NCBI RefSeq assembly: GCF_036010505.1
Contig: NZ_CP108569.1
Coordinates: forward strand, 2,544,001-2,608,000
Source: Streptomyces sp. NBC_01197
GTDB taxonomy: Bacteria > Actinomycetota > Actinomycetes > Streptomycetales > Streptomycetaceae
Direction of reading: 5' to 3'
DNA: 64,000 nucleotides
A program made the position numbers and the translations under genes. Shown in pieces: positions 16,065 to 24,460 of this stretch. Under the pieces are notes generated by a model. That model saw only the letters and a program-made list of their open reading frames with translations. It was not told the origin of the DNA and did not search any database. Every line of letters begins with the position of its first letter. The stretch's first letter is position 1.

Positions 16065-16527
16065 CAGCCTGGGTGCAGGTTGCCAACCATCTGGTACGGG
16101 GTGGTGGCCAGCGCCCGGGCGAGCGCCCCGACCAACCGGGGTGCCCCGCTCGCATCCACGTACCTCCGCGCAGAGCCCTGTTGAAATCGCCGCAACGGCA
16201 GGGAAGACTCCTCGGCTGGCTGCCGTCGGCCGCGGAGCAGCGCTTCTCCTGCCGCCGGAGCCCGCCTGTTCCAATGCCCCGTCGGCGCAGTCCCGTTGGC
16301 CCCCGCGGGGTACCGCACCCCGGGTCGCCGCGAGCTCTGCCGTGCCGGCCCCGATCCCTTCCCGCGTCACTCGACCCGGGCCGCCCCGCGTGCTGGTGCG
16401 GCGCCGCCGCCGTCCTCCGGTGCGCGCGGTACGCGTACCGGAGCACCCCCGACAACCTTCGTTGACAGGCGCATTCGAGAGCACTCGCTGAACCGACTTC
16501 CGGCCCACAGGCCAAAAGGAGGCTTCC
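16065..16527. other. Intergenic region upstream of the sigma-factor gene
   Basis: This 463-base stretch lies between the leftward RHH gene and the rightward sigma gene. The open frames here lack ribosome sites and recognisable domains, and I see no strong hairpin, repeat or operator. It presumably holds promoters for both flanking genes. Confidence 0.5.
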
Positions 16528-17157
16528 ATGGGAGGCGGCAGGACTGGTCAGGCCGAGCATGTGGCAAGCGGCGTCGCGGAGCTTCCGGAGCAGCGCGGTT
16601 CGACGGACTTCGACGCGCTGGTGGGCCGTTGCCGCGCACGCGACGCCGCCGCGTGGGAGCGCCTCGTCCGCCTCTGCAGCCCCGTGGTGTGGACCGTGGC
16701 GCGCTCGCACGGCCTCAGCCACGCGGACTCCGAGGACGTCTGCCAGTTCACCTGGCAGCGCCTGGTCGAGCACATCGGCACCCTCAAGCAGCCCGGCCGG
16801 GTGGCCTCCTGGCTCGTGACCGTGGCCAAGCGGGAGGCCATTCAGCACTCCCGGCAGAGCCGCCGCACCCTGAGTGTGCCGGACCCGGCCGAGCTGACCG
16901 TGGCCGCCGCGCTGACCTCCGCGTCCCCGGAGGAGCAGGCCCTCGCCCGGGTCGACAGCGCCCGGCTGCGGGCCGCCGTCCGGAGCCTGCCGGAAGAACA
17001 CAAGGTGCTCCTGGGGCTGCTCTTCGCGGAGCCCCCGCTCAGTTACGACGCCATCGCCGCGGCGTCCGGAATGGCCCGCGGCTCCATCGGGCCGACACGC
17101 AGCCGCATTCTGGCCGGCATCCGCACCACGTTGAAAGCGCAGGGGGATCCCGATTAG
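16528..17157 (+). CDS. ECF-type RNA polymerase sigma factor
   Basis: The 209 residues contain a sigma-2 region (RDAAAWERLVRLCSPVVWTV, HADSEDVCQFTWQRLVEHIG) and a sigma-4 helix-turn-helix (LPEEHKVLLGLLF, LSYDAIAAASGMARGSIGPT). AAAGGAGG precedes ATG 16528. No anti-sigma gene adjoins it; the next gene is the P450. It may activate part of the cluster or be activated by an unlinked signal. Confidence 0.86.
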   Translation: MGGGRTGQAEHVASGVAELPEQRGSTDFDALVGRCRARDAAAWERLVRLCSPVVWTVARSHGLSHADSEDVCQFTWQRLVEHIGTLKQPGRVASWLVTVAKREAIQHSRQSRRTLSVPDPAELTVAAALTSASPEEQALARVDSARLRAAVRSLPEEHKVLLGLLFAEPPLSYDAIAAASGMARGSIGPTRSRILAGIRTTLKAQGDPD

Positions 17158-17341
17158 GGCCCAGCGGACTGTCTGCGGGTCAGCAGGACCGGACCGCCGG
17201 ACGGCCCGCCGGAAGGCCCGGGAAAAAGAAAATCCGCGCCTCATGTATCCACCGGCACCCCCGCCCCTCTGTTCAGGCAAGAACGCGGCGCCGCCACGAG
17301 CGGGCTGCTGCGGCGAGCGACGCGGGAAGGGAGTCAGACAC

Positions 17342-18487
17342 ATGGCCGACGCCACCATCTGGAGTTTGCTCGAACCGAGCGCGCTGCTGAACCCTCACCC
17401 CATCTACCGTGAATGGTACGGACGTTCACCGGTGCTGTGGGACCCGGACATCGACGCCTGGCTCATCACCGGCTACGACGAGGCGTTCACCGCGTTGCGC
17501 GACGCCGACCGGTTCTGCCAGGACTGGCGCCGGGTGGGAGTGGACACCCCGCCCTCCCTGCTCAGCCTCCAGACGCTCGACCCGCCCGAGCACACCCGTA
17601 TCAGGCACCTGATGCTGGAGGGCTTCAGGACCGCAGGCCTCGACAGGGTCGAACAGCGCATCCGGGCCAGGCTCGACGAACTCCTCGCCGGGGTCGAGGG
17701 GGCCGCCGGCTTCGACTTCGTCACGAAGATCGCCGAACCGCTCACCCTGTACGCCGTCACCGGGCTGCTCGGCGTCCCGGACGTCGACCCCGCCTGGTTC
17801 GTCCCCCGCTCGCACACCATCGTCGACAGCATGGACTCCAGCCTGCGGCCCGAGTGCTACGAGCCCGGGGTGGCCGCCCGCGCCGAACTCTCCGCGCTGG
17901 TCGGCACCTGGATCGACGCACCGCTGCCTGAGGGGTTGACCGCCCACGTGGTGCGTCGCGCCAAGGAGGTCGGCGTCGAACGGAACGTACTGCACAACTC
18001 GCTGCGTGTCGTACTCCAGGCCGGCTTCCAGACCGCGAGCCGCTTCCTCACCACCGGACTGCACGCGCTGCTGCGCCTGCCGCCGGAGCAGCGCGGACCG
18101 GTCGACAACGACCTCGCCGTCAACGAACTCGTCCGGTACGCCGGCCCCGTGCACGTCGAGAGCCGCGCCTGCGTCGAGGACACCGTGCTCGGCGGCCAGG
18201 AGATCCGCAAGGGCCAGATCGTGTCCATGTTCCTCGGTGCCGCCAACCGTGACCCGAGGACGTTCGACGACGCCGACGCGGTGCACTGGGACCGCGCCCC
18301 CAACCGTCATCTCTCCTTCGGCCGCGGACCGCACGCCTGCCTGGGCGCCCAGGTGGCCACCGTGATCGCCCGGACCGTGTTCGGCACCATCGGACACCGC
18401 TACCCGGGCGCACGCCTCCTCGCCGAGCCGCACCCCCGGCCCAACGTCACCGAGCACGGGATGTTCGAGCTCCACGTGGCGCTCTGA
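17342..18487 (+). CDS. Cytochrome P450
   Basis: The 381-residue bacterial class P450 has the heme loop FGRGPHACLGAQ (Cys near 333), an ExxR in NELVRYAGPVHVESR, and an I-helix AGFQT. It should hydroxylate or couple rings on the pathway intermediate, with electrons from an external ferredoxin/reductase pair; the FNR at 11947-12744 is a candidate. ATG 17342 lies behind GGGAAGGGAG. It is followed by a tiny leader ORF and hairpins ahead of the exporter gene. Confidence 0.9.
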   Translation: MADATIWSLLEPSALLNPHPIYREWYGRSPVLWDPDIDAWLITGYDEAFTALRDADRFCQDWRRVGVDTPPSLLSLQTLDPPEHTRIRHLMLEGFRTAGLDRVEQRIRARLDELLAGVEGAAGFDFVTKIAEPLTLYAVTGLLGVPDVDPAWFVPRSHTIVDSMDSSLRPECYEPGVAARAELSALVGTWIDAPLPEGLTAHVVRRAKEVGVERNVLHNSLRVVLQAGFQTASRFLTTGLHALLRLPPEQRGPVDNDLAVNELVRYAGPVHVESRACVEDTVLGGQEIRKGQIVSMFLGAANRDPRTFDDADAVHWDRAPNRHLSFGRGPHACLGAQVATVIARTVFGTIGHRYPGARLLAEPHPRPNVTEHGMFELHVAL

Positions 18488-18583
18488 GCCCCGGCCGCAC
18501 CACCCGAGTCTCGCCACGGGCCCTCTTCCTCCGAGCAGGTCCCGCGGCGATGTCCCCGCCGCCCGCACCGAGAGGAGACCATC

Positions 18584-18601
18584 ATGCGTCACGCCCACTG
18601 A
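18584..18601 (+). CDS. Five-codon leader ORF (MRHAH)
   Basis: ATG at 18584 stands behind a strong ribosome site (AGAGGAGA, five-base spacing) and is followed by TGA after only four more codons. A hairpin with one bulge (18613-18622 with 18629-18639) comes next, then a terminator-like hairpin and the exporter gene. The layout is that of a translational attenuator. Whether the peptide is made is unknown. Confidence 0.45.
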   Translation: MRHAH

Positions 18602-18612
18602 CCCCACTGGTG

Positions 18613-18639
18613 ACGGGACGGCTCCGGTGCCGGTCCCGT
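18613..18639 (+). promoter_or_regulatory. Hairpin downstream of the leader ORF
   Basis: ACGGGAC (18613-18619) pairs with GTCCCGT (18633-18639), extended by GGC/GCC inside with one bulged G, giving a ten-pair stem and a six-base loop. It starts 11 bases after the leader stop codon. Confidence 0.55.
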
Positions 18640-18727
18640 ACCGAAGCCACTGACGGAAGCGACTGAGCACCGCTCGGCGCATTGAAGACCAGCGCCATGC
18701 ACCACCCCCGGGCACAACCCGGGGAAC

Positions 18728-18763
18728 ACCTCGTGGGGTCCGGCTGTCGGGGCCCCACGAGGT
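18728..18763 (+). terminator. Terminator or attenuator before the exporter gene
   Basis: ACCTCGTGGGG (18728-18738) and its perfect complement (18753-18763) form an 11-pair stem with partial pairing continuing into the loop. It lies 32 bases before the GTG start of the exporter. It may end the P450 transcript or act as an attenuator with the leader ORF. Confidence 0.68.
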
Positions 18764-18795
18764 ACCCCCACGGACCCACCACAAGAGGCAGACAC

Positions 18796-20037
18796 GTGGC
18801 CCGGACGCTACCGCCCACCCGAAGCGCCACCGGAATGAGCGCGGTGCTGCGCGTCCCCGGCATGCCCGTCGTCCTCACCGCCCACGCGGTGTCCATGGCC
18901 GGCACCCTGGCCGCCGAAGTCGCCCTGTCCGTCCTGATCTTCCAGCGCACCGGCTCGGCGTTCCTCTCCGCGCTGGTGCTGGTCTGCTCCTTCCTGCCCT
19001 ACGCGGTCGGCGGCACCCTGCTGTCCTCGCTGGCCGACCGGTTCCCGCCCCGCCGGCTGCTGGTCTGCTGCGATCTGCTGAGCGCCGCCTGCATCGCGGC
19101 CATGCTCGTCCCGGGGCTGCCGGTTCTCGCGCTGCTCGGGCTGCTCCTCGTCACCGGGTTCGTCGCCCCGCTCTTCCAGGGGGCCCGCGCGGCCGGCCTG
19201 ACCCATCTGCTCGACGCCGACCTCTTCCCGGTCGGCCGTTCGCTGCTGCGTACCATCAGCCAGACCGCCGTGGTCTCCGGTTTCGCCCTCGGCAGCGTCC
19301 TGGTCGCCGCTGTCGGCCCGCTGTGGCTGCTGGCGAGCGACGCGGCCAGCTTCCTGCTGTCCGCCGCGCTCATCGGCTGGGGCACCCGGGCCACCCCGGC
19401 CGCCGACCCCGACGGCGAACGCACCCTGCGTACCGTCGTCCGCGCCTCCGCCGCCGGGCTGCGCTACCTGAGCGGCAACCCGCCACTGCGCCGCCTCATC
19501 CTGCTGACCTGGGCCGTCCCCGGTTTCTCCGCGGTGGGTGACGGGCTCGCCGTCGCCTACACCGCTCAGGCACACGCACCGGTCACCAGAGCCGGCGTCC
19601 TCTTCACCGGTTACGCGGCCGGCACGGTACTCGGCGAGCTGCTCGTCGCCCGGCTACGCCCCGGGACCCGCGGCCGACTCGCCCTGCCCCTGGCGGTGCT
19701 CTCCCAACTCGCCCTGGTCCCCTACGCGTTAGGGCCGCCCCTCCCCCTGGCCGGCGTACTTCTACTACTCTCCGGCGCCGGGTTCGCCTGCAACCAGGGC
19801 ATCGACCCACTGGTCCTCAGGGAGAGCGAACCGGCCCTGCGCGGACGGCTGTTCACTGTCCAGACGAGCGGGCTGATGACAGTGCAGGGCGTGGTCATCG
19901 CGGTGTCCGGGGCGCTGGGCTCCCACGCCCGGCCGGGGCTCGTCATCGCCGCCTTCGGCGTGCTCGGCACGGGCACCGTCCTCTGGCTGGCGCTGCGCAG
20001 CCCGGTGGCCGAACAAGGGCCGGCCGTATCGCGTTGA
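18796..20037 (+). CDS. MFS transporter, EntS/MefA-like
   Basis: The 413-residue membrane protein has about 12 hydrophobic helices. It includes HAVSMAGTLAAEVALSVLIF, the conserved SSLADRFPPRRLLV loop (motif A) and a late GFACNQGIDPLVL. The GTG at 18796 is preferred; an ATG at 18835 is possible. Codon 312 is TTA (19729-19731), implying BldA dependence. It probably exports the product or an intermediate. It sits behind the leader-ORF and hairpin region. Confidence 0.82.
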   Translation: MARTLPPTRSATGMSAVLRVPGMPVVLTAHAVSMAGTLAAEVALSVLIFQRTGSAFLSALVLVCSFLPYAVGGTLLSSLADRFPPRRLLVCCDLLSAACIAAMLVPGLPVLALLGLLLVTGFVAPLFQGARAAGLTHLLDADLFPVGRSLLRTISQTAVVSGFALGSVLVAAVGPLWLLASDAASFLLSAALIGWGTRATPAADPDGERTLRTVVRASAAGLRYLSGNPPLRRLILLTWAVPGFSAVGDGLAVAYTAQAHAPVTRAGVLFTGYAAGTVLGELLVARLRPGTRGRLALPLAVLSQLALVPYALGPPLPLAGVLLLLSGAGFACNQGIDPLVLRESEPALRGRLFTVQTSGLMTVQGVVIAVSGALGSHARPGLVIAAFGVLGTGTVLWLALRSPVAEQGPAVSR

Positions 20038-20144
20038 AATAGGCGACGGAAATAATCGGGACGGAGCCAACAACCCTGCGTGGGACGGGAATTCACCAAC
20101 GTGGAAGAGTTACCCGGCCGGGAATCCCACGTTATGCTCGGCCC

Positions 20145-21191
20145 ATGCGATTCGGCTTAATGGCAAGCAATCCACTTGAATGGCTGCTGGTCAAGTTCAA
20201 TTTGATCGCGCGGCCCGTCCTCGACACCCAGGTAGCGGGCACGTACGTCCACGTCATCATGGCGGCCGTCAAGGTCGGCCTGTTCGACGCGCTGGCCGAC
20301 GGCCCCGCCACCGCCGAAAAGATCGCGGCCGGCTGCGGTACCCACCCCGACAGCACCGCGAAACTGCTGCCCGCACTGACGGCGTCCGGATATCTGCGCG
20401 CCAGGGGCGATCAGTACGAGTTGAGCCCGCTGTCCCGCAAATGGCTGGTCACCACGAGCCCGCACGCGGTGAACGACAAGCTGCTGCTGCAGTTCTACGA
20501 GCTGGCGCTGATGTCGCGGGCCGACGAGTACCTGCGCAGCGGGAAGCCGCTGGACTTCCACACCGGCATGAGCGATGACGTGTGGGACTCCTACCAGCGC
20601 GGCATGAAGTGCCTGACCACCGGCCAGACCGACCTGGTGGCCAAGGCCGTTCCGGTCCCCGAAGGGGCCACCGACATGCTCGATATCGGCGGTTCGCACG
20701 GGGCCTACTCGGTCGCGCTGTGCCGCCGCCACCCGTCGCTCAGCGCCGTCGTCCTCGACCTGCCGGACGCGGTGCGGCACGCCGCGCCGCTGCTGGCCGA
20801 GGAGGGGATGGGCGACCGGGTACGTCACCAGGCCGGCAACGCGCTGACCGACGATTTCGGCGTGGAGTGCTACGACGCGGTGGTGATCATCGGCGTCGCG
20901 CACCACTTCAGTGACGAACAGAACCGCGAACTCGCCGCCAAGGTGGCCCGGGCGCTGCGGCCCAACGGCGTTTACACCATCGCCGAGTTCCCCGCCGCCA
21001 ACGGCGGGGGCAAGACCCAGCAGCTCCCCGCGCTGCGGGACTTCTACTTCGCGCTGGCCAGCGAGTCCGGCACCTGGTCGCCGTCGCAGATGGCCTCCTG
21101 GCAGCGCGCCGCCGGCCTCCGGCCCGCCAAGCCGGTACGGCTGGCGGCCGGCGGCGGCCTCAACGTCCAGTCGGGCCGCAAACCCCGGTGA
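20145..21191 (+). CDS. SAM-dependent methyltransferase with N-terminal winged-helix dimerisation domain
   Basis: Residues about 20-110 form the plant-OMT-like dimerisation domain (AAVKVGLFDALADGPATAEK, KLLPALTASGYLRARGDQYE). DMLDIGGSHGAYSVALC is the SAM site, and IAEF with FYFALASESGTWS closes the fold. It probably methylates an oxygen on the scaffold. No Shine-Dalgarno is seen before ATG 20145; AACGTGG at 20098 and its complement at 20127 form a gapped inverted repeat there. Codon 5 is TTA (20157-20159); starting at the next ATG (20160) would avoid it. Confidence 0.82.
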   Translation: MRFGLMASNPLEWLLVKFNLIARPVLDTQVAGTYVHVIMAAVKVGLFDALADGPATAEKIAAGCGTHPDSTAKLLPALTASGYLRARGDQYELSPLSRKWLVTTSPHAVNDKLLLQFYELALMSRADEYLRSGKPLDFHTGMSDDVWDSYQRGMKCLTTGQTDLVAKAVPVPEGATDMLDIGGSHGAYSVALCRRHPSLSAVVLDLPDAVRHAAPLLAEEGMGDRVRHQAGNALTDDFGVECYDAVVIIGVAHHFSDEQNRELAAKVARALRPNGVYTIAEFPAANGGGKTQQLPALRDFYFALASESGTWSPSQMASWQRAAGLRPAKPVRLAAGGGLNVQSGRKPR

Positions 21192-21197
21192 TACGAC

Positions 21198-21247
21198 ATG
21201 TCTCCGGCCCGGTCTCCACACGTACGGGGGCCGGGCCGGAGACATGC
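21198..21247. terminator. Strong bidirectional terminator
   Basis: Perfect 16-base arms (21198-21213 and 21232-21247) enclose an 18-base loop between the convergent methyltransferase and protease genes. Confidence 0.85.
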
Positions 21248-21408
21248 CGCAGGGTCGCAGGGGGATATTTCCCGGTCGTCCATGGGAATTCATCCGGCCC
21301 TGCCGGAATGCGGGCACACCGAAATATCACCGTCGAACGACGGAATGCGGTCAGTTGCGTTTATGCGTCGAGCAGCTGATGACCCGGCGGCAGAAGCCGA
21401 ACCGCGCT

Positions 21409-22530
21409 TCAGCGGGGGCCCTGATGCGACTGCGCCCAGTCGTAGAGGCGGTGGGCGCTGTCACCGAAGCGCGTGGCGTAGAGCGTGGGGGCGGGTCCGC
21501 CCGCGAGTTCCTCACTGGTGGTGGTGATACCCACGACGGTGCCGGTGCCGGTGCGGGGGTCGAAGTGGGCCAGGTGCGGTCCACCACTCGATCCGGCCGA
21601 CATGTCACAGGTCTCACCCCACAGCAGGGGGGCCTTGGGACCAGGTTGGCTCGTGCCCGCGCAGTGGATCATGCGGGACCCGACGTACTTGTCCTTGGGG
21701 TCGTTGAGTCCGTTGCTCGGGTATCCGAAGGCATGGATGAACTCGCCCTCGACGGGCTGACCGAACCCGATGTGCTGGCTTCCGGTGATGTCCGCGACCG
21801 GTTGTCCCCCGGCAGCCGGGTTCGCCACGAGGAGACCCGCGTCGTAACCGGCGGCAGCGACGTCCGACGATGCCGTGGTGTCCGGGTCGGCGTTCCAGCG
21901 GGAAGAGGTGGCCATGGTCCTGATGCTGAAGCCGCCGAGCGGTTTCGTTCCATTGCGATAGCCGGGCACGAAGTAGAAGTTGTGGTTCCAGGTGTCGTCG
22001 CCGGACGGCGAGCCGACGCCTCTCAGGCAGTGTGCCGCCGTGACGACGGTACTGCGGTTGGCGCTCGTGACGACCGTCGCGGTGCAACTGCCGTCGTAGC
22101 CGTCGGAGAAGGTGAAGAACAGGCGGCCGACGTTCTTCTCCACCGCCCCGCCGTGAGTCCACACGGACCCGGAATCCGGCGTGTTCGCGGGAAGGGGCCG
22201 CGGGTCCTCCGGCGTGTCGTCGTCCTCGGGTATGGGGGTGATCTCGGGGATCACAGCGCTCGCCAGCTTCATCCGCTCGGGGCTCCAGTAGGCGCTTGTC
22301 CGGTTGCGCTCCTGTGTGGTCATGGCGCCGGCGTGGGTGGTGGTGGTATCCGGTCCTGACGCGCCGCCGCTGCTGGACGACGCGTTATGCGATGCGGCGT
22401 TGGCGGCCGCGGCCGGCGTGACCAGTGCGACGACGGCCGCCGACACCGTGACGGTGGCCCCGATCGCGCGGCGGAGGGTCCTGCGGGTGCTGCCCTGCTG
22501 ACCGCATGGGCGATGAGATCCTGTACGCAT
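21409..22530 (-). CDS. Secreted trypsin-like serine protease
   Basis: An Arg-rich N-terminus and a hydrophobic segment (ATVTVSAAVVALVTPAAAA) form a signal peptide. The mature part has the chymotrypsin triad: TVVTAAHC (His), YDAGLLV (Asp) and CDMSAGSSGGPHL (Ser). Cys residues could make disulfides. No Shine-Dalgarno is seen; ATG 22530 is taken, with GTG 22548 as an alternative giving six more residues. It is an unusual tenant for a small-molecule cluster and may be a bystander, or may mark a second sub-region. Confidence 0.83.
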   Translation of the reverse strand: MRTGSHRPCGQQGSTRRTLRRAIGATVTVSAAVVALVTPAAAANAASHNASSSSGGASGPDTTTTHAGAMTTQERNRTSAYWSPERMKLASAVIPEITPIPEDDDTPEDPRPLPANTPDSGSVWTHGGAVEKNVGRLFFTFSDGYDGSCTATVVTSANRSTVVTAAHCLRGVGSPSGDDTWNHNFYFVPGYRNGTKPLGGFSIRTMATSSRWNADPDTTASSDVAAAGYDAGLLVANPAAGGQPVADITGSQHIGFGQPVEGEFIHAFGYPSNGLNDPKDKYVGSRMIHCAGTSQPGPKAPLLWGETCDMSAGSSGGPHLAHFDPRTGTGTVVGITTTSEELAGGPAPTLYATRFGDSAHRLYDWAQSHQGPR

Positions 22531-22700
22531 GCGCCGGACATTAGCCACGCGATGTCAGGAAGCGGTCAGAGAAGTGTGCAGGCGTGACAGGAGCTGCTGC
22601 ACGGGCTGCCGTCCAAGTGGGGAATCTTCCCAGCAATCCGACCGTGACTTCCTGTAAACCGGGGCGGAACGGCCGGGCCTGGAGCGGCCCGGCCGTTCGC

Positions 22701-22886
22701 TCAGAGTTCGGAGGCCAGCGTCCCGCCGCGGCCCCAGTGGTCCGTCTCGACATCGTTGATGATCACGGTGACGGCGGCCTCGGGGCACTTCGCGATCCGC
22801 GCGACCGTTTCCGTCACCTCTTCGACGAGCTGACGGCGCTCGGCCGCTCCGACGCCCTTCCACCAGTTCACTTGTACCAGGGGCAT
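22701..22886 (-). CDS. 4-oxalocrotonate tautomerase-family protein
   Basis: The 61 residues start Met-Pro-Leu-Val, so Pro would be the N-terminal catalytic base after Met removal, as in 4-OT enzymes. QLVEEVTETVARIAKCPEAA and VTVIINDVETDHWGRGG match the family helix and strand. AGAGGAACC precedes ATG 22886. It would catalyse keto-enol tautomerisation of a pathway intermediate. Confidence 0.84.
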   Translation of the reverse strand: MPLVQVNWWKGVGAAERRQLVEEVTETVARIAKCPEAAVTVIINDVETDHWGRGGTLASEL

Positions 22887-23050
22887 TGCTGGTTCCTCTC
22901 TGTCCGGTCCCGCTGTCCTCGCGACGGTCCGCGCCATTGCCGAACGCCGCATCTGCCGGCGGCGCGGACGGTCCGCCCCGCCAAGGGCCTGTCCGGCCCA
23001 AGATGCACGTGCCGGACCCCGCAGGCCCGGCCTGATCCACATGAACGGCC

Positions 23051-24076
23051 CTACGCCTCCACCGCCTCACGCTGGCGCTGCTCCACCGCGGCCGCGAAGT
23101 TCTGCCAGATGCGGCCGCACTCCCGGGCCAACTGCGCTATGTCGGACGCCCGGTGCGCGGGCAGATCCCCGCTGATCCGGGCCCAGTCGTCCGGGTCCAG
23201 CGCGTACAGGTCAAGCAGGCGCAGCAGGACGCGCCCCGATTCGGAGAACCGCAGTGAGGGATCGCTGCGCAGGCTGCGCACCAGCACGGACCGGTCCGCC
23301 GGCCCCGACGACGCCTGGATCCGGACGCAGGCGCTGGTCCGCTTGGGCGCGTCGTGCCGTTCGTGGTCCGGACCCGGCACGCTCCGGGGTTCGGGCGCCG
23401 TCAGTGCCTCGGCGCGGCGCGAGTCGTCCCGTACGTTCCGTACGGTGTCCGGGCTGACCCCTGCCTCCCGTGCGATTTCGCGCAGCGAAGCCCCCTGCCG
23501 GTCCGCGAGCAGGCTGCTCACCCTGGCCCGGGCCGCGGCACCGTTGACCGGCCGCAGCCTGCCGTCCCTGCCGCGGCGATGGGTCACCGGCTCGGAGTCC
23601 TTGCTGAAACGCCGTCGGATCGACCCCACCGTCTTGTGCGACAGCCCCACGACCGCGGCGATCGCACGGTCGGACCACTCCGGGTAGGCGCCGAGTATCC
23701 GCTCGGTGGCCGCCGAACGTTCGGCCCGCGACAGCGGCAGCCCGTGCGTCGCGTTCTTCTCGACGGCGAGTACGAACGCCTCGTCGTTGTCGCAGTCGCA
23801 GAAGTCGACGTCGATGGACTCCTGGCCTCGCAGCTTGGCCGCCAGGAGGCGGTGGGCGCCGTCGACGACGCGCATCGTGCAGCGGTTGACAAGGATGGGC
23901 GGCAGCGCGGCATCGGAGTTCGCCAGCAGACGGGCGTGCTCGTCGTTGAGCCCGGACAGGCGAGGGGAATCAGGCTGCAAGATGTCGGTGAGCGGCAGCC
24001 GGGTCAGGGCCGCCGACGTCACGGACTCCCCACCATCACTCTTCTCGACCACGCCAACAACGGGCTGAGCGTTCAC
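23051..24076 (-). CDS. StrR/NovG-like ParB-domain transcriptional activator
   Basis: The 341 residues have a ParB-like N-terminal domain (LPPILVNRCTMRVVDGAHRL, ESIDVDFCDCDNDEAFVLAV), a helix-turn-helix region (WSDRAIAAVVGLSHKTVGSI) and a second one (ASLREIAREAGVSPDTVRNV). Size and layout fit pathway-specific activators such as StrR and NovG. The N-terminal half is paralogous to the ParB/IS701 fusion at 1231-3183. GTG 24076 follows AGGAAGG; upstream in-frame starts lack a ribosome site. It likely binds the palindrome at 12815-12853. It is divergent from the AsnB operon. Confidence 0.85.
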   Translation of the reverse strand: MNAQPVVGVVEKSDGGESVTSAALTRLPLTDILQPDSPRLSGLNDEHARLLANSDAALPPILVNRCTMRVVDGAHRLLAAKLRGQESIDVDFCDCDNDEAFVLAVEKNATHGLPLSRAERSAATERILGAYPEWSDRAIAAVVGLSHKTVGSIRRRFSKDSEPVTHRRGRDGRLRPVNGAAARARVSSLLADRQGASLREIAREAGVSPDTVRNVRDDSRRAEALTAPEPRSVPGPDHERHDAPKRTSACVRIQASSGPADRSVLVRSLRSDPSLRFSESGRVLLRLLDLYALDPDDWARISGDLPAHRASDIAQLARECGRIWQNFAAAVEQRQREAVEA

Positions 24077-24460
24077 ATTGAGGCCTTCCTGCTCGAAGCG
24101 ACTGGCGCTGCTGATGCAGCTTGTCCTGCGGACCTTCCTGGCTCGATGGGCGGTGCTGCGCCTGTTGAATCTCCTTACCTCCGCTGCCGGTTCGCCCAGT
24201 GCTCTCTCCTTACGGAGGCCGAATGCGCCGGGCGTACGCCGGTGCCAGTGACGACGAGCGGCCTGATCGTCGCCGACCTTCCAGCACGCTGCCAGGTGAG
24301 CTGTCCTATCGCCATGAGTCAGATATCCCGACCCCTCCCGGCCCCTATGGGATTCATGGCGGGTGCGGAGTTCCCACGCCGCCCGGGCCAGATGACTCAC
24401 GACACTGCGGCACCACCCGGCTTCGATGGCCACCGTGCCTACCGGACAGGAGGTAGCGGA
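24077..24460. other. Divergent promoter region between the StrR-like gene and the AsnB operon
   Basis: This is a 384-base non-coding gap. It should hold promoters for both genes. I found no palindromic GTCCGAC or GTTCGAC site and no strong hairpin in it. An ACAGGAGG ribosome site ends the region in front of asnB. Confidence 0.5.

Noticed and set aside
16048..16520. Several overlapping frames upstream of the sigma-factor gene
   Set aside because: Arg/Pro/Ala-rich translations, no ribosome sites and no recognisable domain on either strand.
24077..24460. A StrR-type palindrome expected in the divergent StrR-like/AsnB promoter region
   Set aside because: No inverted GTCCGAC or GTTCGAC pair with about 11-base spacing was found there.
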